From Tricholomella constricta (Eukaryota; Basidiomycota; Agaricomycetes; Agaricales; Lyophyllaceae), in contig JAACJP010000001.1 in assembly GCA_013368375.1 (NCBI GenBank), forward strand, positions 2,232,001 through 2,296,000: a stretch of DNA of 64,000 bases, read 5' to 3'. How positions within the stretch are numbered: position 1 is the stretch's first letter; every line of letters starts with the position of its first letter. The notes beneath the pieces were generated by a model that worked only from the letters and a program-made list of their open reading frames with translations, made no database searches and had not been told where the DNA came from. Positions 18,263 to 28,194 of the stretch are shown one piece after another. The position numbers and the translations under genes are program-made.

Positions 18263-21200
18263 CTAGTCGTAATCGGTTCGCTCCACTGTCCGTAGAATAT
18301 GCCAATACACCTATTATTGCTGCTATTCCTACGAGTGAACCGACCGACAAAGACGTACAAAACCCCTCCGACCCGACGACACCGATCGCAGTTGCAAAGC
18401 CGATCGCTCCGTCGCGTCGTGGCCTACCCCGCTGGGAAAAGCGACTTCCTAGTCGCTTCATCGCCGCTGCCTCCCCCTGCCCCAGATCCCTGTGGCTCAA
18501 CGTTGAACTGGAGACCACCGACACCCAGGAGTCGCACGCCGTCACTGCGCTAGTGGACAGCGGAGCGACCGGCAGCTTTCTCAATATCGCTTTCGTCGAG
18601 AAACACAAACTCACGACCAAGGTGCTTAGTCGGCCGTCCCCAGTTTACAACGTAGACGGCACCCTCAACGAAGGCGGTTCGGTCTCTTGCATCGTAGAAG
18701 CTGTCTTGCGATACAATGGTCATACCGAACGAGCCGTCTTCGGGGTCACCCAGTTAGGCAAGCACGACATGATCCTCGGGTTCAACTGGCTTAAAAACCA
18801 CAACCCTGAGATCGACTGGGAGACCAAAGACGTGAAGATGAGTCGCTGTCCGATGCAGTGCGACACCTGCAAGGATGAGGTCAAAGCCGATCGGCGCGCA
18901 CGTACCAAAGTGCGTGCAGCAATCCGTGCCTGTCGAGCCGATGGCATCCCGACGATTGAGCCTGACCTGCGGGCCCCGACCAATCCGTACGTGGAGGACG
19001 ACTCTGATGACGACGAGTTCCTCCCCTACACTCCGATCCTGGAGGAACCTGACCCAGAGTCCGACGACTTCCTGACGGAGACCTTCCTGAATGGCGATCG
19101 CATCTTCGCGACCGCGATCCATCCGACCCCGACCGCCGAACATATTCGGGCCAGCCAAACGACATCACAGCGACTTGCGGAAGCGCACGCTGCTAACTCC
19201 ATGCCCAAAACGTTCCGCGACGCCGTACCCACCCACCTCCACGACTTTGAAGATGTCTTCTCCAAAGTTGCGTTCGATGAGCTCCCAGAGCGCAAGCAAT
19301 GGGACCATGCGATCGAACTGGAGCCGGGCGCGTCACCAACCGGCACGAAGGTCTACCCGCTGTCACCGGCGGAACAGGTTGAACTCGACGCGTTCCTCAA
19401 AGAGAATCTCGAGACGGGTCGTATCCGACCGTCCAAGTCGCCCATGGCATCACCGGTCTTCTTCATTAAGAAGAAGGACGGGTCGCTCCGCCTGGTACAG
19501 GACTATCGGACGCTCAATGCGCTCACGGTGAAGAACCGATACCCGCTGCCCCTCATTAGCGAACTGGTGAATAACCTTCGCGGCGCGCGGTACTTCACCA
19601 AGCTGGACGTCCGATGGGGGTACAACAATGTTCGGATCAAGGAAGGCGACGAGTGGAAGGCAGCGTTTCGGACGAACCGCGGTCTCTTCGAGCCGCTCGT
19701 CATGTTCTTCGGCCTCACAAACAGCCCCGCCACATTTCAGACCATGATGAATGATATTTTCCGCGATCTGATCGCCGAAGGTGTTGTTTGCGTGTACCTC
19801 GACGACATCTTGATTTATACCAAGACTCTAGAGGAACACCGTCGGGTCGCGCGATTAGTACTGGACCGACTCCGCGAACATCAGTTGTTCTTAAAGCCCG
19901 AGAAATGCGAATTCGAACAGACCAAGATCGAGTATCTGGGGCTGATCATTTCGCAAGGGCAAGCGGAGATGGACCCTGTTAAGGTCGCTGGAGTGTCGGA
20001 ATGGCCAGCGCCGAAGAACAAGAAGGAAGTGCAAGCATTCCTAGGCTTCACTAACTTCTACCGACGGTTCATCCAGGACTTCTCGCATCACGCCTGACCC
20101 CTGTTCGATCTGACGGGCAAGGACGTCGCCTGGCGATGGGGAGAGTCGGAGCAGTCGGCCTTTGGCCTTCTGAAGTCAGCGATCACATCGGGGCCCGTTC
20201 TCATGTTCCCTGACGACGACCGACCGTACCGCATCGAAGCCGATTCATCTGACTTCGCGACGGGCGCGGTCCTGTCGCAAGAGTCGCCGTCCGACGGTAA
20301 ATGGCACCCCGTCGCGTTCTACTCAAAGAGCTTGAATGCCGTCGAGCGGAACTACGAGATCCATGACAAGGAGATGCTAGCGATCATCCGGTCTCTGGAG
20401 GAGTGGCGACACTTCGTAGAAGGCGCAAAGCACAAGGTAGAGATCTGGACCGACCACAAGAACCTTGAGTACTTCCTCACCGCGAAGAAACTCAATCGGC
20501 GTCAAGCCCGATGGTCGCTCTACCTCGCTAACTTTGACTTCGCCCTCCACCACCGTCCTGGCCGTAGCATGGGCAAGCCCGACGCGTTATCGCGCCGCTC
20601 CGACCATGGCGACGGAAGTGCTGACAACGCCGACATCGTACTGCTCAAACCCGAGTTCTTCGCGGTTCGTGCGACTGAAGGTCTTGTATTGGTCGGAGAA
20701 GAGGATGACGTGCTGAAGGCAATTCGCAAGGGCAACCGCGATGGCGCACAGGAGGATGCGGTCGCGAAAGCGGCGCAACTGGTCAGGGCATCCAAGATCG
20801 CCGGTCGCTCCCTTCGCTTTGGCGAGTGGGGAGAGGAAGGCGGTCTGCTCACGTTCCGTGGACGGATCTATGTCCCGAACGTTCCTGACCTCCGCCGACG
20901 CATCGTGGAGCACCACCACGACTCCAAGGTCGCCGGTCACCCAGGTCGCTGGAAGACGTTAGAGCTGGTGTCGCGCAACTACTGGTGGCCCCAGATGTCG
21001 CGCTTCATCGGTTCCTACACCAGCACCTGCGACATGTGCTTGCGCACGAAACCCCGCCGCCAACTCCCCGTCGGACAGCTGCAGCCGCTCCCCATTCCCG
21101 AAGGCCGATGGAATGTCGTGTCGGTCGACTTCATCACCGAACTCCCCGAGTCCAATGGCCACGACGCGATCATGAACGTCGTGGATTCGGTCGGAAAACG

Positions 21201-22260
21201 CGCGCACTTCATTGCGTCGCACACGACTTGTTCGGCTTTGGGGGCTGCGAACCTCTACCGGCGCCACGTCTGGAAGCTCCACGGTCTCCCAGATGCCTTT
21301 GTCTCCGATCGAGGTCCACAGTTCGTCGCCGAATTCACGCGCGAACTGTACCGACTCCTGGGTATCAAGCTGTCGGCTTCGACGGCATACCACCCGCAGA
21401 CCGACGGACAGACCGAACGCGTCAACCAGGAGCTGGAACAGTTCTTGCGGGTCTTCTGCAATGAGCGTCAGAACGACTGGGAGGACCTCTTGCCCGACGC
21501 CGAATTCAGTTACAACAACCATGTACATTCGGCGACGCAGCAGACCCCCTTCCTGCTCGACACTGGTCGGCATCCACGCATGGGCTTTGAGCCACGTCGG
21601 GGCGCTTCCAAGAACGAGTCGGCCGACGAGTTTGTGGAGCGCATGAAGGAAGCACAGGAGGAAGCCAAGGCAGCGCTCTCAAAGGCCAAAGACGACATGG
21701 AGCGGTACTACAACCAGCGACACGCCCCAACGCCCGACTACCAGCCTGGCGACAAGGTGTACTTGGACGCGACCGACATTTCTACGACCCGACCATCTAA
21801 GAAATTGTCGCATCGTTACCTTGGCCCTTTTGTCGTGCAAAGGCGAGTCGGCCCGCTCGCATACCGCCTCCTGCTGCCTCAGTCCATGAAGCGCATCCAC
21901 CCAGTCTTCCACGTCGTGAAACTCATCCCCGCCGTCGCTGATCCGATCGAAGGTCGTCGGTCCAATCCTCCTCCTCCCCCCGACATAATCGACGACGAAC
22001 CCCATTACGAAGTTGAAAAGATCCTTGATAGCCGAACCTTCCGCAAAAAACTACAGTACAAGGTCCTGTGGAAAGGCTATGGTTATGAAGAAGCTTCATG
22101 GGAACCACGCGAAAATGTCACCGCCCCCGATCTGGTACGCAAGTTCCACCGCGACAACCCCGACGCTGCCCGCCACATTCGTGGCATGTTCACATTATCC
22201 CCGGCCATCTTCGCCACCGCTACCCCGCACCGAGTCGTTGCGATTCAAAAGGGGGGGTGA
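18220..22260 (+). pseudogene. Gypsy-1 pol (protease, RT, RNase H, integrase, chromodomain) with one premature stop
   Basis: Open in the -1 frame of gag. Protease motif LVDSGATGSF lies near 18.56 kb. RT has QDYRTLN, FFGLTNSPATF and the catalytic YLDD near 19.8 kb. An in-frame TGA at 20095-20097 interrupts HHA*PLFDLTG, where related pols usually read Arg, so a CGA to TGA transition is likely. The same frame resumes to 22260: RNase H (IEADSSDFATG), integrase with HHCC finger (HHHDSKVAGHPGR ... CDMC) and catalytic D,D,E region (VDFITELP, VSDRGPQF, TDGQTERVNQE). It ends in a chromodomain (YKVLWKGYGYEEASWEPREN). Without read-through this copy cannot make RNase H or integrase. Confidence 0.92.
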
Positions 22261-22735
22261 TGTTAGGGGAACACCCATTCACGCCCTCCGACGCTCACCA
22301 ACTGTTCCCCGACACGTGCGCTCGCTCCTGACCGATCGCGATCCCGACCCCGACGCTCTGACCCAAGCGTCGGTGTACATATTTACCTTACTCACTTCCT
22401 GTCATTCCCCTCGTTTCCCTGTTCATATTCCCGATCACCTGACATCCTGACGATGGTTACCATCAGACAGCATCCGGAACCTGCTCATCATTATCACCTG
22501 TCATGGTTATCACATGTCGTTATTATCACATGTACAGTACACTATGGAGAGCCTGCCCTCATGTATCACACTTGTATATAGCCGGCCCCCTGGCATCTGG
22601 GAATCCTTTACACTATTCTCTTTGGATTCCCCTTTGCCAGGTAAGCCTTATTTACCTCGTTACAGTACATCAATATAACTTTGGATTCCCCTTTGCCAGT
22701 ACGACTAAGCTCTGCTCTAAAAGGTCACCCTAACA
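22261..22735 (+). repeat. Gypsy-1 3' LTR
   Basis: 475 bp. Begins right after the pol stop codon (22258-22260). Differs from the 5' LTR at three positions that I saw: CACCCA/CACCCG, GACG/GACA and GTCACC/GTCGCC. Confidence 0.95.
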
Positions 22736-22740
22736 CCACC

Positions 22741-22967
22741 CCGACGGAATAAGGGATTCACGGAAGTATATATGGTACTGTACAGTTCTAACGGATAGGG
22801 ACGATCGAGCGTAGTAGACACCTCAGCTGTTCCCATACAACGGCTGAGGTGTGTTATTATTATTCTATCCTAACGGACACCATACTTACTTGTACTTAGT
22901 TAGTTTCCAACAGGTACATACTAATACAGTAGCTGTTCCCATACAACGGCTGAGTTAGTTTCCAACA
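22741..22967 (+). repeat. Copia 5' LTR, second part
   Basis: 227 bp that resume the LTR after the duplicated CCACC (22736-22740). It contains a 10-bp perfect hairpin (22818-22827 with 22843-22852), and two copies of a 24-bp block (22825-22848, 22931-22954) and of a 16-bp block TTAGTTTCCAACAGGT (22900 and 22955, the second running into the primer site). Confidence 0.95.
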
Positions 22968-22979
22968 GGTTATGGGCCC
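22968..22979 (+). other. Copia primer-binding site (internal initiator tRNA-Met type)
   Basis: GGTTATGGGCCC starts directly at the LTR end. It is like the Drosophila copia primer site, which pairs with the anticodon-arm part of a cleaved initiator tRNA-Met rather than with the CCA end. The comparison is from memory; the tRNA of this organism is not in the window. Confidence 0.65.
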
Positions 22980-23095
22980 CGTTGCACTCAGATAAAACCC
23001 AGCAAAAAGAAAATAGATTTTTTTTCGCCGAACCGGACAGCTCACAGACAACCGATTGAAATAAAGAACCCGACACTACATACCACTGAAACAAC

Positions 23096-26000
23096 ATGTC
23101 TAACCCGAACCTATTCCTCCTCCCCACCGCCGAGAAGTTCGACGGAGCGAACTGGGTCGAGTGGAAGACCACAATCCTCAATGCCGCCCGAGCGAGGGGA
23201 TTAATGGGATACCTCCAGGGTACCACGACGGCACCCGACCCACCCGACCCAGACGATACCCCCACCCCCACCACAGCCTACTGGGGGTCCCCAAACCCCA
23301 CATACGAGGAATGGCTCCAACGCGATGCATATACCCAGGGGATGATCACGTTGAACGTGCTCAACCCGATAGGACAGGGCGTCGCGATGGAGGGCACGGC
23401 GGCCGAGACATGGGAATCCCTCACGTCCCTCCGCGACGCCAAGTCGGACCTCGCATTGATCAACGCGGAGGAGTCCCTGAGCCTGCTCAAGTACTCGGAG
23501 GGGGCGGACATGGAAAAACACCTCGCAGCTATGCGCGAGGCATGGGCAAAAGCGAACGCACAGGGCGCAGAGATAACGGACACGAAGTTCAGGGTTTATA
23601 TCTTGAAGTCTATGCCGAAGTCGTGGAGCGTACTGACTGGGTCACTATTCGCGGAGACAACATCAGCAGCGGTCATCACCCGACTCACGACCCACGCCAT
23701 GCTCACGGCAAGCACCACTGAGGTCTCCCCAGCAAAAAGCACCCAGGCCCTATCAACCCAGGCAGGCGGCAAACGACCAGTACGGCACCCTGAACTAAAA
23801 TGCGACAACATACCGAACTGCGGACGTACCGGGCACACCTCAGACCAGTGCTTCCGCCCTGGGGGAGGGCTAGCGGGACAATATCCAGAGTGGTGGAAGG
23901 GTTCGAAAGGTGGAACGACAGGGACGGGGAAACCCACCGCCGCCGCCGCCACACTACCCACGGCCAACTCCGCGGTCATCAGTGCATCTAATCCGGCAAC
24001 ATCACCTCGGTGCCTCGCATTCTCGGCAACCACAAGCGATCGTGTATCACCCGGATCACTGGTGAGCTACGCGGACTCGGCGGCAAGCCGCCACTTCTTC
24101 GTCGACAGAGCGGACTTCGAGACGTACAAAGAGGTCCCGAGCTCGGATGACACGGGGACCACCGCGAGCGGGGGAGGTTTCACGATACTAGGCACGGGGA
24201 GGGTTAGGAAAACCGTCGAGTTCAATAATGAAACAATTGAGCTTACCTTCGACGACGCCTTGCACGCCCCCCGACTCGAACACAACCTACTCTCGATCGG
24301 ATGCTTGGGCAAGAAGGGGTGCACCACTACGTTCGACGGGAAGGGCGCCACGTTCTACGACCCCACAGGCGCACCGTTCATGCGCGGGGTATGCCACAAC
24401 GAGACGATGTACCGTATCGACTTCGTACCAAAGCCAGCAGCAATGTCCGCGCGATCCCTGACTCGCCCAGCTGATATGGAGACGTGGCACCGACGCCTCG
24501 GCCACGTCGGGGAGAGCATACTTCGCGAAATGATCCGAGGCGAGCTAGTCAAGGGCCTGGATGTAACAAAGACATCAGTCAACGGGAGGTGCGAAAACTG
24601 TATTATGGGCAAACAGGCCCGTCGCCCCTTTGATGAGGACGTCATACCCGAATGCAAGCCCAACCAACGTGTCAGTTTCGACCTGTGGGGTCCCGCGCGC
24701 GTAAAAACGACCGGCGGCAAATCCTACATGATGCTAGCGTGTGACCAAGGAGGGGCCGGGGTGAAAGGGTGGTTCCTAGCAGATAAAACTATGGAGACGA
24801 CGGGGGCAGTACTGGAGTCTTACCACGTGGAATCGGAGAGACAGACGGGCGAGAAACTCCTGGCAGTGAGAACCGACGAGGGAACGGAATTTGTCAACTC
24901 TACCTGGTCTGCCTACACCACGAAATTCGGAATAAAACACGAAACCACCGCCCCCCATTCCTCCGCAGCGAACGGAGTCGTCGAACGCATGAACCGAACC
25001 ATACTGGACCGCGGGCGCAGCATGATAAACGACTCCGGGCTCCCAGCACACTACTGGGGCGAGGCCATGGCGACCGCTATCCATGTTTCGGACTTCATCC
25101 CAAGCTCCAGACACGTGGGGAAAACGCCGCATGAGATCAGGGAGGGAGGAAAGCCGGATATTGCATACCTGCGACCATTTGGCTGCATTGCGTACGCCAA
25201 GATCCCGAAGGAGGATGGCGGAAGCAAATTGGACATGCGATCGATCAAGTGCGTCCTGATCGGCTATTTTGGGCGTGGGGACTATAAGCTTCTCGATCGG
25301 TCAACCGGACGTATCTTCCGGTCTCGTGACGTCATATTCGAGGAGGGCAGAGCAAACCGGACGCTCGCCCCCATCGACGAAGACGCAGACGACGGACAGA
25401 GCCTCCTCAATGACTTCCTCCCAGCTGAGGCCGCGACCACCCCAGCCCCGACCGAACAAGCCCCCCCGCATGCTCCAGCCATCACCGAACCCACCGAACT
25501 CAGACGGTCCACCCGCACAAAAACCATCTCGAACGCAGCCCTAGAAGCGATCGACACGGAGAAGGCAGCTGATGCAGCCGCCGACAAAGGACTGGACTGG
25601 GCCCGGGAGAACAAGAGATCGACCGGGACCGCGCTCTCCGCCATCACCGACAGCTGGCTACCCAAATCCTACTCGGAGGCGATGACGCGCCCTCACCTCT
25701 GGAAGGGACCGATGGATGAGGAGATGGCGCGCATGCACGAATGGAAGGTGTGGACACTGGTGGAACGACCAGAAGGCGCCCGGACGATGAAAAATAGGTG
25801 GACTTTCGCCCTGAAATACGATGAGAATGGGGTTATAACGGGGAGAAAGGCGCGTCTTGTAGCCAAGGGTTTCTCACAGATCCCTGGCGTCGATTTCTTT
25901 GCCAGCTATGCTTCGGTTGTGAAGTACGAATCGCTGCGTATCAACCTCGCGCTTGGCACGGCCAAAGACTGGTCCATCTGGCAGATCGACTACTCCAGCG

Positions 26001-27310
26001 CGTACCTGAACGCGCCGAATCAAGTCCCAATACTCATGGAACAACCTGAAGGCTATGAACTGACCCCGAGCCAAGTACTCAGGATGGAATTAATGGGAGG
26101 GACACGGAACGGTGGGGGAGATACAGGAGACAGCGGGACAGATGGGGAAAATAGGAAAGAAATCGTGGCGCTGGTCGACAAAGCGCTCTACGGCACGATG
26201 GACGGCGCGTATAACTGGTGGAGAACGCTGGACCAGGATATGGCACGGATCGGATATAGGAGGTCGAGGGCAGACCCGTCGGTGAGGTCGAGGACGCGGG
26301 ACACCGGGGACGTCACGATCACCAGTACGTACACAGACGACACCTCCGGAATGTCATCATCACCAGAAGAGGCCGCGCTCGCGATCGCCGAGCTCGGGGA
26401 GAAGTATGGCATCAAGAACCTCGGCGATATCAAACTCGTACTAGGTATCCGCATTATCCGCGACCGCGACCAGCGACTCCTCACCATGGACCAAGAGGAA
26501 TACCTCAAACGGGTCCTAGAGCGCCACAACATGACCGACTGCATGCCGAAATATACCCCACTCCCGCCCGGCATTATCCTAAACCGCTCCCAGTCCCCAC
26601 AGACCACCGAAGACCGCGAGTTCATGAGGGACAAACCGTACAGCGAGGCGTTGGGTGCAGTCATGTATGCCCAGATAGGGACGCGCCCCGATCTATCATT
26701 CGCGATCGCCTCACTCAGTCGATTCTCATCCAACCCCGGCAAAGCACACTGGCAAGCGCTCACGCACGTGCTACAATACATCAAGGGCACACTACACTAC
26801 AAAATACGCTACGGAGGTACTGGACACAGCGACGACTTCATACCACACGGATACGTCGACGCCGACTTCGCCACATGCACAGATACCCGGAGATCAGTGT
26901 CAGGCCACGTCTTCTTACAGGCAGGCGGACCCACCTGCTGGGGATCCAAATACCAGAGCACAGTCGCTACATCCACAACCGAAGCGGAATACATGGCAAT
27001 GTCCCGCGCGGTCGAACAACTCCAATGGGTGTACTCGTCCCTAGACGAGATCGGTTTCCCACAGCCACGCCCAGCGAAACTCCGCGCAGACAACAACGGA
27101 GCCATCTCCATCGCAGAAAATAAGCGAAACCACAACCGGGTCAAACACATCGACGTTCGACACCACTTTATCCGGGAGCGCGTCGAGGGAGGCGACATCT
27201 GCATCACATATATCCCCAGCTCCGAAAACGTAGCGGACCTATTGACGAAGGCTCTACCGAGGCCGGCCCATCACCAATGCTGCGTCGCCCTACGCCTTTG
27301 CGACCCGTAA
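23096..27310 (+). CDS. Copia Gag-Pol polyprotein, intact
   Basis: A single 1404-residue frame. Gag occupies about residues 1-290 and ends in a zinc-knuckle-like stretch (CDNIPNCGRTGHTSDQC). Protease is near residue 325 with ADSAAS where most copia proteases have DSGAS or DSGAT. The GAG-pre-integrase HH-CC region follows (WHRRLGHVG ... CENCIMGK), then integrase with SFDLWGP, TDEGTEF and the glutamate in NGVVERMNRT. A variable linker of about 120 residues precedes reverse transcriptase (WTFALKYDENG, QIDYSSAYLNA, catalytic YTDD where YVDD is usual) and RNase H (YVDADFA, TTEAEYMAM, then DNNGAISIAEN). It lies on the + strand; no stop or frameshift was seen, so it could be autonomous if the altered protease motif is tolerated. 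Confidence 0.95.
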   Translation: MSNPNLFLLPTAEKFDGANWVEWKTTILNAARARGLMGYLQGTTTAPDPPDPDDTPTPTTAYWGSPNPTYEEWLQRDAYTQGMITLNVLNPIGQGVAMEGTAAETWESLTSLRDAKSDLALINAEESLSLLKYSEGADMEKHLAAMREAWAKANAQGAEITDTKFRVYILKSMPKSWSVLTGSLFAETTSAAVITRLTTHAMLTASTTEVSPAKSTQALSTQAGGKRPVRHPELKCDNIPNCGRTGHTSDQCFRPGGGLAGQYPEWWKGSKGGTTGTGKPTAAAATLPTANSAVISASNPATSPRCLAFSATTSDRVSPGSLVSYADSAASRHFFVDRADFETYKEVPSSDDTGTTASGGGFTILGTGRVRKTVEFNNETIELTFDDALHAPRLEHNLLSIGCLGKKGCTTTFDGKGATFYDPTGAPFMRGVCHNETMYRIDFVPKPAAMSARSLTRPADMETWHRRLGHVGESILREMIRGELVKGLDVTKTSVNGRCENCIMGKQARRPFDEDVIPECKPNQRVSFDLWGPARVKTTGGKSYMMLACDQGGAGVKGWFLADKTMETTGAVLESYHVESERQTGEKLLAVRTDEGTEFVNSTWSAYTTKFGIKHETTAPHSSAANGVVERMNRTILDRGRSMINDSGLPAHYWGEAMATAIHVSDFIPSSRHVGKTPHEIREGGKPDIAYLRPFGCIAYAKIPKEDGGSKLDMRSIKCVLIGYFGRGDYKLLDRSTGRIFRSRDVIFEEGRANRTLAPIDEDADDGQSLLNDFLPAEAATTPAPTEQAPPHAPAITEPTELRRSTRTKTISNAALEAIDTEKAADAAADKGLDWARENKRSTGTALSAITDSWLPKSYSEAMTRPHLWKGPMDEEMARMHEWKVWTLVERPEGARTMKNRWTFALKYDENGVITGRKARLVAKGFSQIPGVDFFASYASVVKYESLRINLALGTAKDWSIWQIDYSSAYLNAPNQVPILMEQPEGYELTPSQVLRMELMGGTRNGGGDTGDSGTDGENRKEIVALVDKALYGTMDGAYNWWRTLDQDMARIGYRRSRADPSVRSRTRDTGDVTITSTYTDDTSGMSSSPEEAALAIAELGEKYGIKNLGDIKLVLGIRIIRDRDQRLLTMDQEEYLKRVLERHNMTDCMPKYTPLPPGIILNRSQSPQTTEDREFMRDKPYSEALGAVMYAQIGTRPDLSFAIASLSRFSSNPGKAHWQALTHVLQYIKGTLHYKIRYGGTGHSDDFIPHGYVDADFATCTDTRRSVSGHVFLQAGGPTCWGSKYQSTVATSTTEAEYMAMSRAVEQLQWVYSSLDEIGFPQPRPAKLRADNNGAISIAENKRNHNRVKHIDVRHHFIRERVEGGDICITYIPSSENVADLLTKALPRPAHHQCCVALRLCDP

Positions 27311-27333
27311 CGTGTACGACGAGTCCGGGGGAG

Positions 27334-27631
27334 TGTTAGAAGTGGGATCGCGTACGACGCGTACGGGTCACATGGGACACGTGTGATCGCCCACTGGCGC
27401 CACCCCGACGGAATAAGGGATTCACGGAAGTATATATGGTACTGTACAGTTCTAACGGATAGGGACGATCGAGCGTAGTAGACACCTCAGCTGTTCCCAT
27501 ACAACGGCTGAGGTGTGTTATTATTATTCTATCCTAACGGACACCATACTTACTTGTACTTAGTTAGTTTCCAACAGGTACATACTAATACAGTAGCTGT
27601 TCCCATACAACGGCTGAGTTAGTTTCCAACA
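27334..27631 (+). repeat. Copia 3' LTR
   Basis: 298 bp uninterrupted LTR, TGTTAG...CCAACA. It has the same internal hairpin and duplications as the 5' LTR and shows the intact GCGCCACCCCGACGG site into which the gypsy element inserted in the 5' copy. Confidence 0.95.
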
Positions 27632-27636
27632 ATAAA

Positions 27637-27686
27637 CATTCCCACAATCGAGACGTGGACCCTTTAATCAGACATTTGTGACATTG
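27637..27686. repeat. Left inverted repeat of the MULE-like element, inner piece
   Basis: Starts right after the ATAAA duplication of the copia element and matches the reverse complement of 34267-34317, ending GTGACATTG. Beyond this point the left and right sequences diverge, which defines the inner limit of the repeat. Confidence 0.85.
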
Positions 27687-27861
27687 ACGAGAGGTGTATC
27701 TTGGGTGTATCCGTCGACATGCGCTAGGACACATCATTAATTTCGAACTCACGAAGTTTCTTCTTGGTGATACCGCGGGCGATGTAGTGAAGGCCGGCAT
27801 CCCGTTTCGTTGGGAGCAGAACAGTGCCGGGTAAGTGCTCTTCATTGTCCTGTGGGCCCAG
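27687..27861. other. Core of the MULE-like element, left part, with an exon-like frame on the minus strand
   Basis: On the minus strand a 45-codon frame runs from 27861 to a TAG at 27726-27724, with coding-like composition (HLPGTVLLPTKRDAGLHYIA then RGITKKKLREFEINDVS). If gypsy-2 is removed, it is preceded by TTGCATCAACAG, a plausible splice acceptor. I do not recognise the peptide. It may be the last exon of a captured host gene or of a former transposase. Confidence 0.4.
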
Positions 27862-28169
27862 TGTAATGAATCCCTATTGCTAAGTCATATATTTTATCTC
27901 CTATATTTCTCCTTTTCCGGTTATCACAATCTTCATCGAATCCTAGACTTATTTGCCCGAAATCACAGACTATATTCTTCGACCCACTTACTTTACTTTA
28001 CATATGATAGACTTATTTCAATTACTCCTTTTCGAACCCCTAAATAAATACTATAAAAGCCCTACATATACTTCGTTTACTTTGTCAAATCAACTCAGTG
28101 TTATCATACTTGATTGATTAAGTTCAATTCCTGCTTGCTTCATTCGTCGTTCTCAATCAAGTCATAACA
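27862..28169 (+). repeat. Gypsy-2 5' LTR
   Basis: 308 bp, TGTAATGAATCC...CATAACA, AT-rich. TATAAAA at 28052-28058 is a good core promoter candidate. No obvious tRNA primer site follows it (AGTTTGATTTGACC). Confidence 0.95.
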
Positions 28170-28194
28170 AGTTTGATTTGACCATCTCTACACC

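Larger units (their letters stand above)
16385..22735 (+). mobile_element. Ty3/gypsy chromovirus inserted in the copia 5' LTR (young but damaged)
   Basis: A 6351-bp element flanked by CCACC duplications (16380-16384 and 22736-22740). LTRs 16385-16859 and 22261-22735 are 475 bp each, TGTTAG...CTAACA, with three differences seen. A polypurine tract AAAAGGGGGGG followed by TGA abuts the 3' LTR. The coding order gag, protease, RT, RNase H, integrase and a chromodomain identifies a chromovirus. This copy has a gag frameshift and a premature stop in pol. Confidence 0.95.
16314..27631 (+). mobile_element. Complete Ty1/copia LTR retrotransposon, interrupted in its 5' LTR by a gypsy element
   Basis: Flanked by ATAAA duplications (16309-16313 and 27632-27636). 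The 5' LTR is 16314-16384 plus 22741-22967, the 3' LTR 27334-27631; each is 298 bp, TGTTAG...CCAACA, with one difference seen between them (A at 16362, G in the other). The gag-pol frame 23096-27310 is intact. A GGTTATGGGCCC primer site follows the 5' LTR and a purine run, GGGGGAG, precedes the 3' LTR. Confidence 0.95.
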
